From assembly GCF_004634425.1 (NCBI RefSeq), contig NZ_SBJL01000001.1, positions 1,213,001-1,277,000 of the forward strand: 64,000 nucleotides of DNA, given 5' to 3'. Under the pieces are notes generated by a model. That model ran no database searches, was not told the DNA's origin, and saw nothing but the letters and a program-made list of their open reading frames with translations. The stretch is from Vitreimonas flagellata. Lineage in GTDB: Bacteria; Pseudomonadota; Alphaproteobacteria; Caulobacterales; Aquidulcibacteraceae. The translations under genes were made by a program, and so were the position numbers. Within the stretch, counting starts at the first letter, position 1; each line of letters starts with the position of its first letter. This document shows, piece by piece, positions 36,096-45,037 of the stretch.

Positions 36096-36800
36096 TTACC
36101 CAATTCTTTGCGCCAGCTCCCTCAACAAGGCCCCGCCGTCTCCGCGCCAGGCGCTGCCGTGCATGCAGGCGAGAGTCTCGGGCTTGAGCGCGGCGAGTTT
36201 GTCGAGGCCGGCGCGGGTGTGCGGGGCGTGCGCGAAATAATCCAAGGGGCCACGAAACGCTTCGCTGGGGCCGAGGATGTCGCTCTCGATCACCGGCGCG
36301 TGGCCCTTGCCGCCTTGCGTGAAAAGATCGCCGCAGAAAAGGAGCTTACGCGTCTCATCGAACACGAGGCCGCAATCCCACCCGTGCGGCAGATGCGGCG
36401 TGTCGTACCAGGCCAGCCGCGCGCCGCCGATATCCAGGACTTCGCCGTCGGCCAAAGCGCGCGGCGGTGCGTTGGCCACGTCGCCGATCGACACCATCGC
36501 GCCGATGCGGCCGCATACGGGCCGCGCATTGGGCGCAACGGCGATAAACTCATTGAGCGCGCCGCACTCGTCGGCCTCGAAATGCGAAAAGCCGAGCCAA
36601 CGCAATTTTGAAGGCGCGAGCACGCGGGCAATGGCGGCGTGGGTGGCGTCAAACAAACGGCGCGGGCCGGTGTGCCAGAGCAGCGGCTCGTCAGCGGCGA
36701 TGAGATATTGGTTGAAGGAAAAGCCAGCGCCATCAGGAGTATCGACATCGGAGGCGATGCGATAAACGCTCGACGCAATTTCATCGATACGCGTCTGCAT
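36096..36800 (-). CDS. MBL-fold protein, flavodiiron/ODP-like
   Basis: 234 residues. The region SHFEADECG (residues 72-80) resembles the HxExDH metal motif of flavodiiron proteins, but the last His is Glu here (HxExDE). Other elements are fairly standard: LLWHTGPRRLFDA, DTPHLPHGWDCG, LLFCGDLFTQGG and a final His in CMHGSAW. Presumably a di-metal hydrolase or oxygen-binding protein; the substitution makes catalysis uncertain. It stands alone, convergent with the upstream terminator. Confidence 0.82.
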   Translation of the reverse strand: MQTRIDEIASSVYRIASDVDTPDGAGFSFNQYLIAADEPLLWHTGPRRLFDATHAAIARVLAPSKLRWLGFSHFEADECGALNEFIAVAPNARPVCGRIGAMVSIGDVANAPPRALADGEVLDIGGARLAWYDTPHLPHGWDCGLVFDETRKLLFCGDLFTQGGKGHAPVIESDILGPSEAFRGPLDYFAHAPHTRAGLDKLAALKPETLACMHGSAWRGDGGALLRELAQRIG

Positions 36801-36905
36801 GGGTAGCCCTCGCCCTCTGCGGTCTTACGGGGCGGACGCAGTTGGCGCACTGCACCTAAAGCGTCAGCGCCCTGCTTGCCCCCCGCAAGGATACAAATCC
36901 AAGAC

Positions 36906-37004
36906 CTAGCTCTTGGCGCCGCTCGTGCTCGTGCCGCCCTTTGGCGCTTTGTCCTTCTTGGGTTTGCGCTTCTCTTTGTTGGAGCGCATTTGGCCTTTCG
37001 CCAT
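36906..37004 (-). CDS. Lys-rich 32-residue small protein
   Basis: ATG 37002-37004, TAG at 36906. Sequence begins MAKGQMRSNKEKRKPKKDK and ends in Gly/Ser/Thr. GGAG lies 8 nt before the ATG. Very basic, so probably nucleic-acid or ribosome associated. Similar MAKGQMRSNKEKKKPK-type short proteins occur in many proteobacteria as unnamed hypothetical proteins, which supports reality. Confidence 0.7.
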   Translation of the reverse strand: MAKGQMRSNKEKRKPKKDKAPKGGTSTSGAKS

Positions 37005-37104
37005 GATTCAATCTCCGTCGCTATGGGCGACGGAGATTAGGCAGCAGGCGATGGGTGTTAGGCAATAGGAATTTCAGCGGGTCGATCACCTACTGCCTCC
37101 GCGC

Positions 37105-37311
37105 TTATTGCGGCGGACGGCGGTTGCTGTCGTTGCAATCGCTGTCGAGCAGGCCTTCGTCGTTCGGGCCGTTGCAGACGTCATTGTCGTCAGAGAAATA
37201 ATCGACGGCGGCGGCGCCGACCGCCGCGCCGGCGGCGAGAGCACAGCCGCTGGCCAAGGGCGCTGTCAGGCCAAGCAGAATGAAGAGTGCGGCGCGCGTG
37301 CGTGATTTCAT
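37105..37311 (-). CDS. Small putative lipoprotein
   Basis: 68 residues, ATG 37311, GGAG upstream. Signal peptide with lipobox LASGC (Cys23), then a Gly/Ala-rich short helix (AAGAAVGAAAVDYFSDD) and an Asp/Asn-rich tail with two further cysteines (DVCNGPNDE, DSDCND). It may be a small envelope protein with a Gly-zipper-like segment. No family recognised. Confidence 0.65.
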   Translation of the reverse strand: MKSRTRAALFILLGLTAPLASGCALAAGAAVGAAAVDYFSDDNDVCNGPNDEGLLDSDCNDSNRRPPQ

Positions 37312-37449
37312 GATGGGACTCCTTCGATGAAGGCGAACCCCGGAGATGGCGCGCTAGTTCCGAAAACTGCTCAACCGTTTACGGGGGAGCTGTCGGCGCG
37401 CGTGAGCGCGATGACTGAGGGGGTGGCGCGAGGTTTGGGCGGACTTCCC

Positions 37450-37472
37450 CCTCCCCTCGCTTGCGGGGGAGG
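37450..37472. repeat. CCTCCCC/GGGGAGG hairpin repeat
   Basis: CCTCCCC-TCGCTTGCG-GGGGAGG: 7-bp stem with 9-nt loop, just after the dxs stop (minus strand). No T tract follows, so it is a repeat rather than a plain terminator. A similar hairpin lies at 52808-52830. Confidence 0.5.
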
Positions 37473-37474
37473 AG

Positions 37475-39385
37475 TTAAGCCCGCGCCTCGTTCACGCCGC
37501 GGCCGAGCGCCAGCAGTGCTGCGTTGGCGATGGCGTCGGCGTCGAGGCCTGCGGCGGCGTACATGGCTTCCGGCTTGTCCTGATCCTGGAAGATGTCGGG
37601 CAGCGTGAGCGTGCGGATTTTGACGCCGCGGTCGAGCAAGCCGTCGCGCGCCATGAAGTGCAGCACGAACGCGCCGAAGCCGCCCTCCGCGCCCTCTTCG
37701 ATCGTAAGCAGAACTTCGTGCTCGCGTGCGAGGCGGCGGATCAGATCTTCGTCGAGCGGCTTGGCGAAACGCGCGTCAGCCAGCGTTGTCGAAAGCCCCA
37801 TCGCGGCGAGCTTGTCGGCGGCCTTGTTGGCTTCCGACATGCGCGCGCCGAAATTGAGCAGCGCCACGGACGTGCCTTCGCGCAGGATGCGGCCCTTGCC
37901 GATTTCGAGCGGCGTGTCGCAATCGGGCCCGAGCACGCCGTCGGCGTCGCCGCGCGGATAGCGGAAGGCGCTGGGCGCATCGTCGATCGCGGCGGCGGTG
38001 GCGACCATGCGCGAGAGCTCGTTGCCGTCAGCGGCGGCCATCAGCACCATGCCCGGCAGCGCGCCCATGAAGCCGACGTCGAAGCTGCCCGCGTGCGTCG
38101 GGCCGTCCGCGCCGACGAGGCCGGCGCGATCCATGGCGAAACGCACGGGCAGCTTTTGGATGGCGACGTCGTGCACGACTTGGTCGTAGCCGCGCTGCAG
38201 GAAGGTCGAATAGATCGCGGCGAACGGCTTCATACCGTCAGCGGCAAGGCCCGCCGCGAACGTGACCGCGTGCTGCTCGGCAATGCCGACGTCGAAGGTG
38301 CGATCCGGGAATTGCTTGCCGAAAATGTCGAGCCCGGTGCCTGACGGCATCGCGGCGGTGACGGCGACGACGCGCTTGTCCTTCTCGGCCTGGCGCACGA
38401 GCGATTGCGCGAACACTTTGGTGTAACTCGGCGCCGATGCGCCCTTGGCTTGCTCGCCGGTAAAGACGTTGAACTTGGTGACGCCGTGATATTTGTCGGC
38501 GGCGTTCTCCGCCGGCGCGTAGCCCTTGCCCTTCTTGGTGACGACATGGATCAGCACCGGGCGATCGGTGAATTCCTTGGCGTTCTTGAGGATCAGCGTC
38601 AGCGTATCGAGATCGTGACCGTCGAACGGCCCGAGATAATGGAAGCCCAGCTCTTCGAAGAAGGTGCCGCCGGTGACGAGCGTGCGCGCGTATTCCTCGA
38701 CCTTCTTGCCCACATCATGGATCGGCGCCGGCAAATGCTCTGCCACCGATTTCGCCGTCTTGCGCAGGCGGCGATAGGTCTTCGAGGACGCCAGACGACC
38801 GAGATACGAGCTCATGCCGCCCACGGGCGGCGCGATCGACATATCGTTGTCGTTGAGAATGACGATGAGCCGCTTGGTGCTCTCAGCCGCGTTGTTCATC
38901 GCCTCATAGGCCATGCCGGCCGAGATCGAGCCGTCGCCGATGACGGCGATCACGCTGTTGTCGTCACCACGCTTATCGCGCGCGACCGCAAAGCCAAGCG
39001 CTGCGCTGATTGAGGTCGCGGCGTGCGCTGCGCCGAACGGATCGTATTCGCTCTCGGCGCGCTTGGTGAAGCCGGAGAGGCCGCCGCCGGTACGCAATGT
39101 GCGAATGCGATCGCGCCGGCCGGTCAGGATTTTGTGCGGATAGGCTTGGTGGCCGACGTCCCAGATGACGATGTCGCGCGGGGTGTCGAACACGTAGTGC
39201 AGCGCCACCGTGAGCTCGACGACGCCGAGGCCCGCGCCCAGATGGCCGCCCGTGGTTGAGACGGCGCTGATGGTTTCGGCGCGCAGCTCGTCCGCCACTT
39301 GTTGCAACTGGTTCGCATCAAGCTTGCGGAGGTCCGCCGGGAACTTGATTTGGTCGAGCAAGGGGGTCGAATTCTGCGGGGCCAT
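37475..39385 (-). CDS. dxs: 1-deoxy-D-xylulose-5-phosphate synthase
   Basis: 636 residues, normal for DXS. Thiamine-diphosphate motif [19 protein letters not shown] (about residues 145-165), [18 protein letters not shown] near the N-terminus, and the C-terminal transketolase part with [17 protein letters not shown] and [15 protein letters not shown]. It joins pyruvate and glyceraldehyde-3-phosphate, the first step of the non-mevalonate isoprenoid pathway. ispA is 183 bp upstream on the same strand, so the two pathway genes are adjacent. Confidence 0.96.
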   Translation of the reverse strand: MAPQNSTPLLDQIKFPADLRKLDANQLQQVADELRAETISAVSTTGGHLGAGLGVVELTVALHYVFDTPRDIVIWDVGHQAYPHKILTGRRDRIRTLRTGGGLSGFTKRAESEYDPFGAAHAATSISAALGFAVARDKRGDDNSVIAVIGDGSISAGMAYEAMNNAAESTKRLIVILNDNDMSIAPPVGGMSSYLGRLASSKTYRRLRKTAKSVAEHLPAPIHDVGKKVEEYARTLVTGGTFFEELGFHYLGPFDGHDLDTLTLILKNAKEFTDRPVLIHVVTKKGKGYAPAENAADKYHGVTKFNVFTGEQAKGASAPSYTKVFAQSLVRQAEKDKRVVAVTAAMPSGTGLDIFGKQFPDRTFDVGIAEQHAVTFAAGLAADGMKPFAAIYSTFLQRGYDQVVHDVAIQKLPVRFAMDRAGLVGADGPTHAGSFDVGFMGALPGMVLMAAADGNELSRMVATAAAIDDAPSAFRYPRGDADGVLGPDCDTPLEIGKGRILREGTSVALLNFGARMSEANKAADKLAAMGLSTTLADARFAKPLDEDLIRRLAREHEVLLTIEEGAEGGFGAFVLHFMARDGLLDRGVKIRTLTLPDIFQDQDKPEAMYAAAGLDADAIANAALLALGRGVNEARA

Positions 39386-39568
39386 GCAGCCTCTAAACGT
39401 CCGAGATTGGTCAAAAGGCTACCCCCGTTTGAGGCGAAAAGCGACGCCGCCGCTCAGGCTGGATCGAGGATATTTCTAGGATTTTCGTGCGGCACGGGCG
39501 CGCACGCGCCGCAGGTGCGCCGTGCAAACGCCAATGGGCCCGCGTTCCGACCCTGGCGCCATACGCAA

Positions 39569-40456
39569 CTAAAAGCGCCGCTCAACCACGAAGTCCACGG
39601 CTTCGACCAACACGCGTGCGCGCGGGCCAAACATGGCGAGGTGGCGCTTGGCTTGGTCGGCCAACATGCCGACGCGTTCGCGCGTGGCTTCGACGCCCAT
39701 CACGGTGACGAAATTTACCTTGCCGCGATCCTTGTCCTTGCCGACCGCTTTGCCGGTGTCGCGCACCACGCCTTCGGCGTCGAGCAGATCGTCCACCATC
39801 TGGAATGTAAGGCCGATATCGTGCGCGTAGCGATTGAGCGCGGTGCGCTCCGCTTCCGAGCAGCAACCGATCAACGCGCCGGCGTCGACGGCAAAATTGA
39901 TCAGCGCGCCCGTCTTCAATCGGTTCATGCGCGTCACCGCGATGAGATCCGAGCCGATGTCTTCGCCGGCCATGTCCGCGGCTTGCCCCGCCACCATGCC
40001 GACAGCGCCGGACGCCTTCGCAAGTCCCGCGATCAACTTGCAGCGCATTTGCGGATCGGAGTGCGTCGCAGGATCGGCGAGCACTTCGAACGCGAACGTC
40101 AGCAACGCATCGCCCGCGAGCACGGCCGTCGCCTCATCGAACGCCTTGTGCAAAGTCGGCCGGCCGCGACGCAGATCGTCATCATCCATGCACGGCAGAT
40201 CGTCGTGAATGAGCGAGTACGTGTGCACGCACTCAAGCGCTACACCCGTGCGCAGCAGATACGTCTCGTCCGCATCAAACAAGCGTCCCGCTTCGAGCGT
40301 GAAGAACGGACGCAAGCGTTTGCCGCCGTCGAGCGCGGAATAACGCATCGCGCTCATCAGGCGCGCCTCGGAACCCTGCTCGCGCGGCAGCAAGCCATCC
40401 AGCGCAGCGTTAACCCTTTCGGCGGCTTCTTTGAGGCGGGTTTCGAATAGAGACAT
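39569..40456 (-). CDS. ispA: Farnesyl diphosphate synthase (polyprenyl synthase)
   Basis: 295 residues. First Asp-rich motif DDLPCMDDDD (Asp85 onward) and second motif FQMVDDLLD (Asp222, 223, 226), GGKRLRP before, and KTGALINFA. The residue before the first motif (HTYSLIHDD) and the length fit a C15-type synthase. It makes farnesyl diphosphate for ubiquinone and undecaprenyl synthesis in the cytoplasm. Sits upstream of dxs. Confidence 0.93.
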   Translation of the reverse strand: MSLFETRLKEAAERVNAALDGLLPREQGSEARLMSAMRYSALDGGKRLRPFFTLEAGRLFDADETYLLRTGVALECVHTYSLIHDDLPCMDDDDLRRGRPTLHKAFDEATAVLAGDALLTFAFEVLADPATHSDPQMRCKLIAGLAKASGAVGMVAGQAADMAGEDIGSDLIAVTRMNRLKTGALINFAVDAGALIGCCSEAERTALNRYAHDIGLTFQMVDDLLDAEGVVRDTGKAVGKDKDRGKVNFVTVMGVEATRERVGMLADQAKRHLAMFGPRARVLVEAVDFVVERRF

Positions 40457-40664
40457 GGGGCACGCTCGTTAGCAGAGCGCCCGCCGCGCGCAAGCGTCAT
40501 GCGCCGCGCCCCGTCCGGGAGAATGATTTGGGCATAGGCCCATCTTCCCAACACCCTGTTTTCTCGGGCATCATTGCCCAGCTGGGATGTTTCGGGCGGG
40601 ACGGCCAAATTAGGCCGCGTTTCCTGCCTAGGCCTGTGGCCGGAAAGAACGGGGTACGAATTCG

Positions 40665-41783
40665 ATGGCAAGCGTTGTGGTCATTCACGCCGCGGACGAC
40701 ACGCTGCCGGCGCGTGCGCTGGCCGAAAAGCTGCGCCAGTCGCAGCTCAACGTGATCATCGAACGCCAAGGCGAAGAGCTGCGCAACGCCATTCGCAACG
40801 CGGTGGTGACGATCGCGCTCTGGTCTCCGCGCTCTAACACGCAAGCAGAACTGATCGATGAGGTCACCGCCGCACGCTCGATGGGCCACGTCATTCACGC
40901 CGGCATGCAGAGTGCTGCAGCGCCCGAGCAATTCCGAGGCGAGCAAATGGTGAACCTCACCGGCTGGCGCGGCGAAGACGATTTCCCCGCCTGGCGCGAG
41001 CTGGCGCATTTGGTGACGAGCAAAGCTGGCGTGGCGCCCTTGCCTGAGCCCGGCCCGCGCCCGGCGTCCGGTTTCTTCCAACCCGGCCGCGCCGCCGACG
41101 CTGCGCCCGCGCCACAACAGCCGCGCCCAGCGCAGCAACAACGCCCGCCACAAGCCGCGCCGCAACAAGCGCGTTCGCAGCCGCAAGCCGCGCAGCGCCC
41201 GGCGCCTGAGCCGCGCCCGATTCCGCGCGATGACGAACCGAAAAAGGACGGCAATGGTTTGGTGATCGGCGTGATCGCCATCGCCGCACTCGCGGTGCTC
41301 GGCGGCGGCGCATATTTCTTCATGACCCAACAAGGCGGCCAAAGCGGCGCTGCGTGGGAGCAAGTCGATCGCAACGATCCAGACGCGCTGCGCGCCTTCA
41401 TCGAAAACGCCAGCGGCGACGCGCGCACCGAAGCGCAAGCCGCGCTACGCGCGCTGGAAAACAGCGCGTACGAAGAAGCCCGCGCCGCCGGCACGATCGA
41501 AGCGCTGCAAAGCTTCCTCGATGATTTCCCAAACAGCGAGCACTCGATCGCGGCACGCGGCCGTATTGCCGAACTGCAATCGCTGCCGCCGACGCCGGTT
41601 GAAGGCGAAGCGCCGCTCGGCGAGTTGCCGCCGACCGATCCGAACGCACCGGCCGTCGATCCCGATCTCGTGCCACCGAATGCGACCGCGCCAGACGCGG
41701 GCGGCGCGCCCGTGCCTCTGACGCCAGCGCCGGCCGACAACGAGCCGCTGCCGGAGCCCGGCACGGAAACCCCGACCAACTAA
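40665..41783 (+). CDS. TIR-like domain protein with transmembrane helix
   Basis: 372 residues. Residues 1-115 look like a TIR/SEFIR fold: VVVIHAADD strand, ARALAEKLRQ helix, LNVII strand, AVVTIALWSPRS strand-loop, QAELIDEVTAAR helix (Glu62 in the position of the TIR catalytic Glu), HVIHAGM, and LTGWRGEDDFPAWREL. Then a Pro/Gln/Ala-rich linker (125-190), one transmembrane helix (198-219), and a C-terminal domain of short helical repeats (VDRNDPDALRAFIENAS, FLDDFPNSEHSIAARGRIAEL) ending in a Pro/Glu tail. So the TIR-like domain is likely cytoplasmic and the repeats periplasmic. Ancestry is a fold guess. Confidence 0.6.
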   Translation: MASVVVIHAADDTLPARALAEKLRQSQLNVIIERQGEELRNAIRNAVVTIALWSPRSNTQAELIDEVTAARSMGHVIHAGMQSAAAPEQFRGEQMVNLTGWRGEDDFPAWRELAHLVTSKAGVAPLPEPGPRPASGFFQPGRAADAAPAPQQPRPAQQQRPPQAAPQQARSQPQAAQRPAPEPRPIPRDDEPKKDGNGLVIGVIAIAALAVLGGGAYFFMTQQGGQSGAAWEQVDRNDPDALRAFIENASGDARTEAQAALRALENSAYEEARAAGTIEALQSFLDDFPNSEHSIAARGRIAELQSLPPTPVEGEAPLGELPPTDPNAPAVDPDLVPPNATAPDAGGAPVPLTPAPADNEPLPEPGTETPTN

Positions 41784-41834
41784 AAGCTAGACAAATCGTT
41801 CGGCGCGGTTGAACCGCTTCGCCAGGGGATTTCC

Positions 41835-43676
41835 ATGAGCGAAGCGGCGGCAACGCGCACACGTTTGCACGGCTACGACCTGGCGCGCGCCATCGCCATT
41901 TTCGGCATGGTGCTGATCAACTTTCCGATCTTCTTCGCCGCAATCGATGAAGCCGTCAGCACGCCGCTGGCGTGGATCGCCAACATTCACTTTGGCCGCG
42001 CGGCCGCTCTGTTCGTCACGCTAGCCGGCGCCGGCATTGCGCTGATGGCGGACGGAGCCAAGCCTTGGCGCGTGCGCAAGACGCTCTTGCTGCGCGCGCT
42101 TTTTCTGTTGGTGCTTGGCAGCACATTGCTCGCGCTGGGCTGGGGCATCGACATCCTGCATCATTACGCGTTCTACCTGGCGCTCGCGGCGCTGCTCTTC
42201 ATCACGGCGCCGCGCTGGGTGTTGCTGACGTTCGCGATCCTGATCGCCGTCGCGACGTTGGCGCTCAGCGCAGCGTTTCCCGAACTCGATCTGAGCGTCT
42301 CGACCGATTTTCCGCCGGGCGGCGAGAGCGCGAGCTATTGGTCGCCGCTTGGTCTGTTGCAGAACGCGTTCGTGGGTGGCGTTCATCCGGTACTGCCGTG
42401 GTTCGCATTTTTGCTGATGGGCATGTGGACCGGCCGACATGATCTGACGGACGCCGCAACGCGCGCGCGGCTGATAGTTTTGGGCGGCGGGCTCGCAGTG
42501 TTGGCGCCGCTGCTCTCCATCGCCCTGGAGTACGCGACGGTGGCGGAAATTTTGCCAGATCAAACGCTGAACTATCTCGGCGTCGTGCACGCGCCTTCGC
42601 CACTTTACGTGGCCGGCGCCGTCGGCAGCTCGATCTTCATGATCGCGCTCTGCCAAGCCATCGTCGCACGCTTGCCGGCGAACCTGATCGTGCGCGCACT
42701 CATTCACGCCGGCCAATTGGCGCTGACCATCTACGTCGCGCACGCGCTGCTGGGCGTCGTCATTCCGCGTGACGTTTTCGGAATTGAGACTTTCGATCTG
42801 GTCTTGGTGCTCGCCTACGCGCTCACTTTCTGCGCCGTCGCGGTGATCGCAGCGCATCTCTATCGCCGCAAATTCAGCCGCGGCCCGATCGAAAGCCTGA
42901 TGCGGATGCTAACGGGCGGCACACCCGAAAAGGACGCAGCGCCCATCCGCGCACAGGCGACCGCGCCGCAAAAATATTGGCTCCAAGTTCTGGCCACCGC
43001 CGCATTGGCGCTACTCGCGATCCAATTCACCGGCGCGCCGCCGCACTTCGACTGCGCAACGCCAGCGCTCGACACACGCACCACCGGCGCGCTTTCCCTC
43101 CTCTGCCCGCGCCAAAGCTTCGATGTGAGCGTGCCCGCACGCACCGATGTCGTGTTCGAAACCCATTCAAGCCGCGATCTTTATCTGGAGCTCCGCCGCG
43201 ATGGCGAAACCATCGCGCAAAACGACGATGGCGGCAGCGGCGCCAATGCGCGGATTGCGACCACGCTTGAGCCTGGCGCCTACACGCTGCTCGTCCGCCC
43301 CTACGAATCCGCGCACGGCGTCTTTGCACTGACGCGAGTCGATAGCCCGCCCACAGTGGCGACGCTGCTCCCCGGCCAGATCTGTTCGGACTCATGCGCC
43401 AGCGCGCGCGATGGCGAGTGCGATGATGGCGGCGCCAATTCGCTCTACGCCGTCTGCGATCTCGGTAGTGATTGCGGCGATTGCGGCATCCGCACCGAAG
43501 AAGAATTCCGTGCGCAGCTCGATGCCAACGGGCGCCAATGCCAAAACACCTGCGCCTACGCCAACGACAAAGAATGCGACGACGGCGGCGCAGGCTCACT
43601 CAACAGCCTGTGCGCCTATGGCAGCGATTGCAACGATTGCGGACCGCGCGAACCGCGGCTCAGCTCAATGCGCTAA
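41835..43676 (+). CDS. Multispanning membrane protein (DUF418/DUF1624-like) with C-terminal cysteine-rich repeats
   Basis: 613 residues. The first about 350 residues form roughly ten transmembrane helices starting RLHGYDLARAIAIFGMVLIN, as in DUF418/DUF1624 acyltransferase-type proteins. A further hydrophobic helix (about 378-395) and a beta-rich, PPC-like region (about 425-500) follow. Then two 35-residue repeats (517-551 and 569-603), each CxxxCAxAxDxECDDGG then CxxGSDCxDCG. These Asp/Cys-rich repeats look like calcium- or disulphide-stabilised external modules, so they should be periplasmic. Such a fusion is unusual. Confidence 0.7.
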   Translation: MSEAAATRTRLHGYDLARAIAIFGMVLINFPIFFAAIDEAVSTPLAWIANIHFGRAAALFVTLAGAGIALMADGAKPWRVRKTLLLRALFLLVLGSTLLALGWGIDILHHYAFYLALAALLFITAPRWVLLTFAILIAVATLALSAAFPELDLSVSTDFPPGGESASYWSPLGLLQNAFVGGVHPVLPWFAFLLMGMWTGRHDLTDAATRARLIVLGGGLAVLAPLLSIALEYATVAEILPDQTLNYLGVVHAPSPLYVAGAVGSSIFMIALCQAIVARLPANLIVRALIHAGQLALTIYVAHALLGVVIPRDVFGIETFDLVLVLAYALTFCAVAVIAAHLYRRKFSRGPIESLMRMLTGGTPEKDAAPIRAQATAPQKYWLQVLATAALALLAIQFTGAPPHFDCATPALDTRTTGALSLLCPRQSFDVSVPARTDVVFETHSSRDLYLELRRDGETIAQNDDGGSGANARIATTLEPGAYTLLVRPYESAHGVFALTRVDSPPTVATLLPGQICSDSCASARDGECDDGGANSLYAVCDLGSDCGDCGIRTEEEFRAQLDANGRQCQNTCAYANDKECDDGGAGSLNSLCAYGSDCNDCGPREPRLSSMR

Positions 43677-44041
43677 TAGAGACGGCCGCCGCTTAGCGCC
43701 GGACGATCGACGTTCAGCAGCACGACATTGCCATTGCGATCCGGGAAGCCGAGGCAGAGCACTTCCGACATGAACTTGCCGATCTGCTTCGGCTCGAAAT
43801 TCACGACAGCGGCGACGCGACGGCCGAGCAATTCGCCAAGGTCATAATTCTGCACGACTTGCGCGCTGGATTTCTTCACGCCGAGCGGATCGCCGAAATC
43901 GATCCACAGCTGATACGCAGCCTTTTTCGCTTCCTCGAACACCTTCACGTCGATGATGGTGCCCAGGCGGATATCCACCTTCAGGAAATCCTCCATCGAG
44001 ATCAGCGGCAGGCGCGCATTGTTTTGCGGATCGTCGGCCAT
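43673..44041 (-). CDS. csaA: tRNA-binding domain protein, CsaA-like
   Basis: 122 residues. The OB-fold tRNA-binding domain has FLKVDIRLGTIIDVKVFEEAKKAAYQLWIDFG, SAQVVQNYDLGELLGRRVAAVVNFEPKQIG, and FMSEVLCLGFPD. This is the CsaA pattern, a dimeric protein-export chaperone. The gene ends 4 nt into the convergent membrane-protein gene. Confidence 0.9.
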   Translation of the reverse strand: MADDPQNNARLPLISMEDFLKVDIRLGTIIDVKVFEEAKKAAYQLWIDFGDPLGVKKSSAQVVQNYDLGELLGRRVAAVVNFEPKQIGKFMSEVLCLGFPDRNGNVVLLNVDRPALSGGRLY

Positions 44042-44063
44042 TTTCCTTACTCGTCCTTCCCTA

Positions 44064-44309
44064 TTACTGCCCGAGCTTCGCGGGCTCGGTGCGTGGGCCG
44101 TCTGGGCCCATCACGATTTGATCGACTTCCAACTGCGCGTCCTTCAGCTGGCCTTCGCAGCGCGCCTTCAAGGCTGCGCCGCGCTTGTAAATACGAATCG
44201 AGTCCGCCAACGGCACATCGCCCCGCTCCAGATGCGCGACGATTTTTTCGAGTTCCGCCAGGGAGTCCTCGAACGATAGCGTAGACGGGTCAGCAGCTGT
44301 TTGGCTCAT
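44064..44309 (-). CDS. xseB: Exodeoxyribonuclease VII small subunit
   Basis: 81 residues from ATG 44309. The signature FEDSLAELEKIVAHLERGDVPLADSIRIYKRG is diagnostic of XseB; it ends with the usual helix and a basic stretch. With XseA it degrades single-stranded DNA in repair. Its usual neighbours ispA/dxs are 4 kb away here, separated by the TIR-like and cysteine-repeat genes. Confidence 0.93.
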   Translation of the reverse strand: MSQTAADPSTLSFEDSLAELEKIVAHLERGDVPLADSIRIYKRGAALKARCEGQLKDAQLEVDQIVMGPDGPRTEPAKLGQ

Positions 44310-44380
44310 GGCGCTAAAAATATGGCTCCAGCGGGCGAACGGCAATCAAATGCGTACCGAGCCCTGCGAAAACAATCATT

Positions 44381-44992
44381 TCACTTTTCGTAGCGGCGGT
44401 GGGACCAGTAATAATCCCCGCAATCCTCGACCTCGCGCCAGCCTTGGCGGCGCAAAACGGGACGCATCATCCGGTTGAACCAGCCGTGCGCGCACAGCAG
44501 CACATTCTGGCCGCGCAGCGCCTGGGCGGTAAGCGTTGCTACGGCAGCCTCGGCGCGCAATTCCGCGTCCTCGCGGCTTTCACCGCCCTCGTGGCGGCCC
44601 AGCATCCAGGCAGCGCGCGCCCACACGCCCCAAGCGCCAGGGCTGCGGTTCCCCCAGATCGGCGGCGGCGGCAAGGGCGCTTCGACGAAGACAGGATCGG
44701 TGATGATTTCGCGCCCACCAGCCACCATTTGCGCGGTGTGGATCGCACGCTGCAACGTGGACGCGTAAATCACGTCGCTCGCCTCAGCGAGGCGCAGCAA
44801 TTTCTCCGGTGGTTTTTCGTCCGGATGCAGGCCGCTCAAATCGTAATTGGCCCACCAGTCGCGATAGCCGCGATGATCGATGCGCACAGTGCGATCGACG
44901 TGCGGCATACCATGCCGCGCGATCACAATTGTGCCGATCCGCGCGCTAATACGGCGATCTAGCGTCTCTTCCGGCGCCATGGTCGTCGTCAT
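44381..44992 (-). CDS. Histidine phosphatase family protein
   Basis: 203 residues. Phosphohistidine motif VIARHGMPH (about residues 23-31), then STLQRAIHTAQ, and a late LLCAHGWFNR with the second catalytic His. Member of the phosphoglycerate mutase-like superfamily. An insertion with PLPPPPIWGNRSPGAWGVWARAAWM suggests a hydrophobic pocket, so the substrate is probably not a sugar phosphate. Confidence 0.85.
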   Translation of the reverse strand: MTTTMAPEETLDRRISARIGTIVIARHGMPHVDRTVRIDHRGYRDWWANYDLSGLHPDEKPPEKLLRLAEASDVIYASTLQRAIHTAQMVAGGREIITDPVFVEAPLPPPPIWGNRSPGAWGVWARAAWMLGRHEGGESREDAELRAEAAVATLTAQALRGQNVLLCAHGWFNRMMRPVLRRQGWREVEDCGDYYWSHRRYEK

Positions 44993-45037
44993 TCTGACCC
45001 TTCGCGCGACCGCTCGCCCTCTCCCCGTGAGCGGGAT

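Noticed and set aside
38405-39143. Plus-strand frames across dxs
   Set aside because: Antisense to dxs; no support beyond openness.
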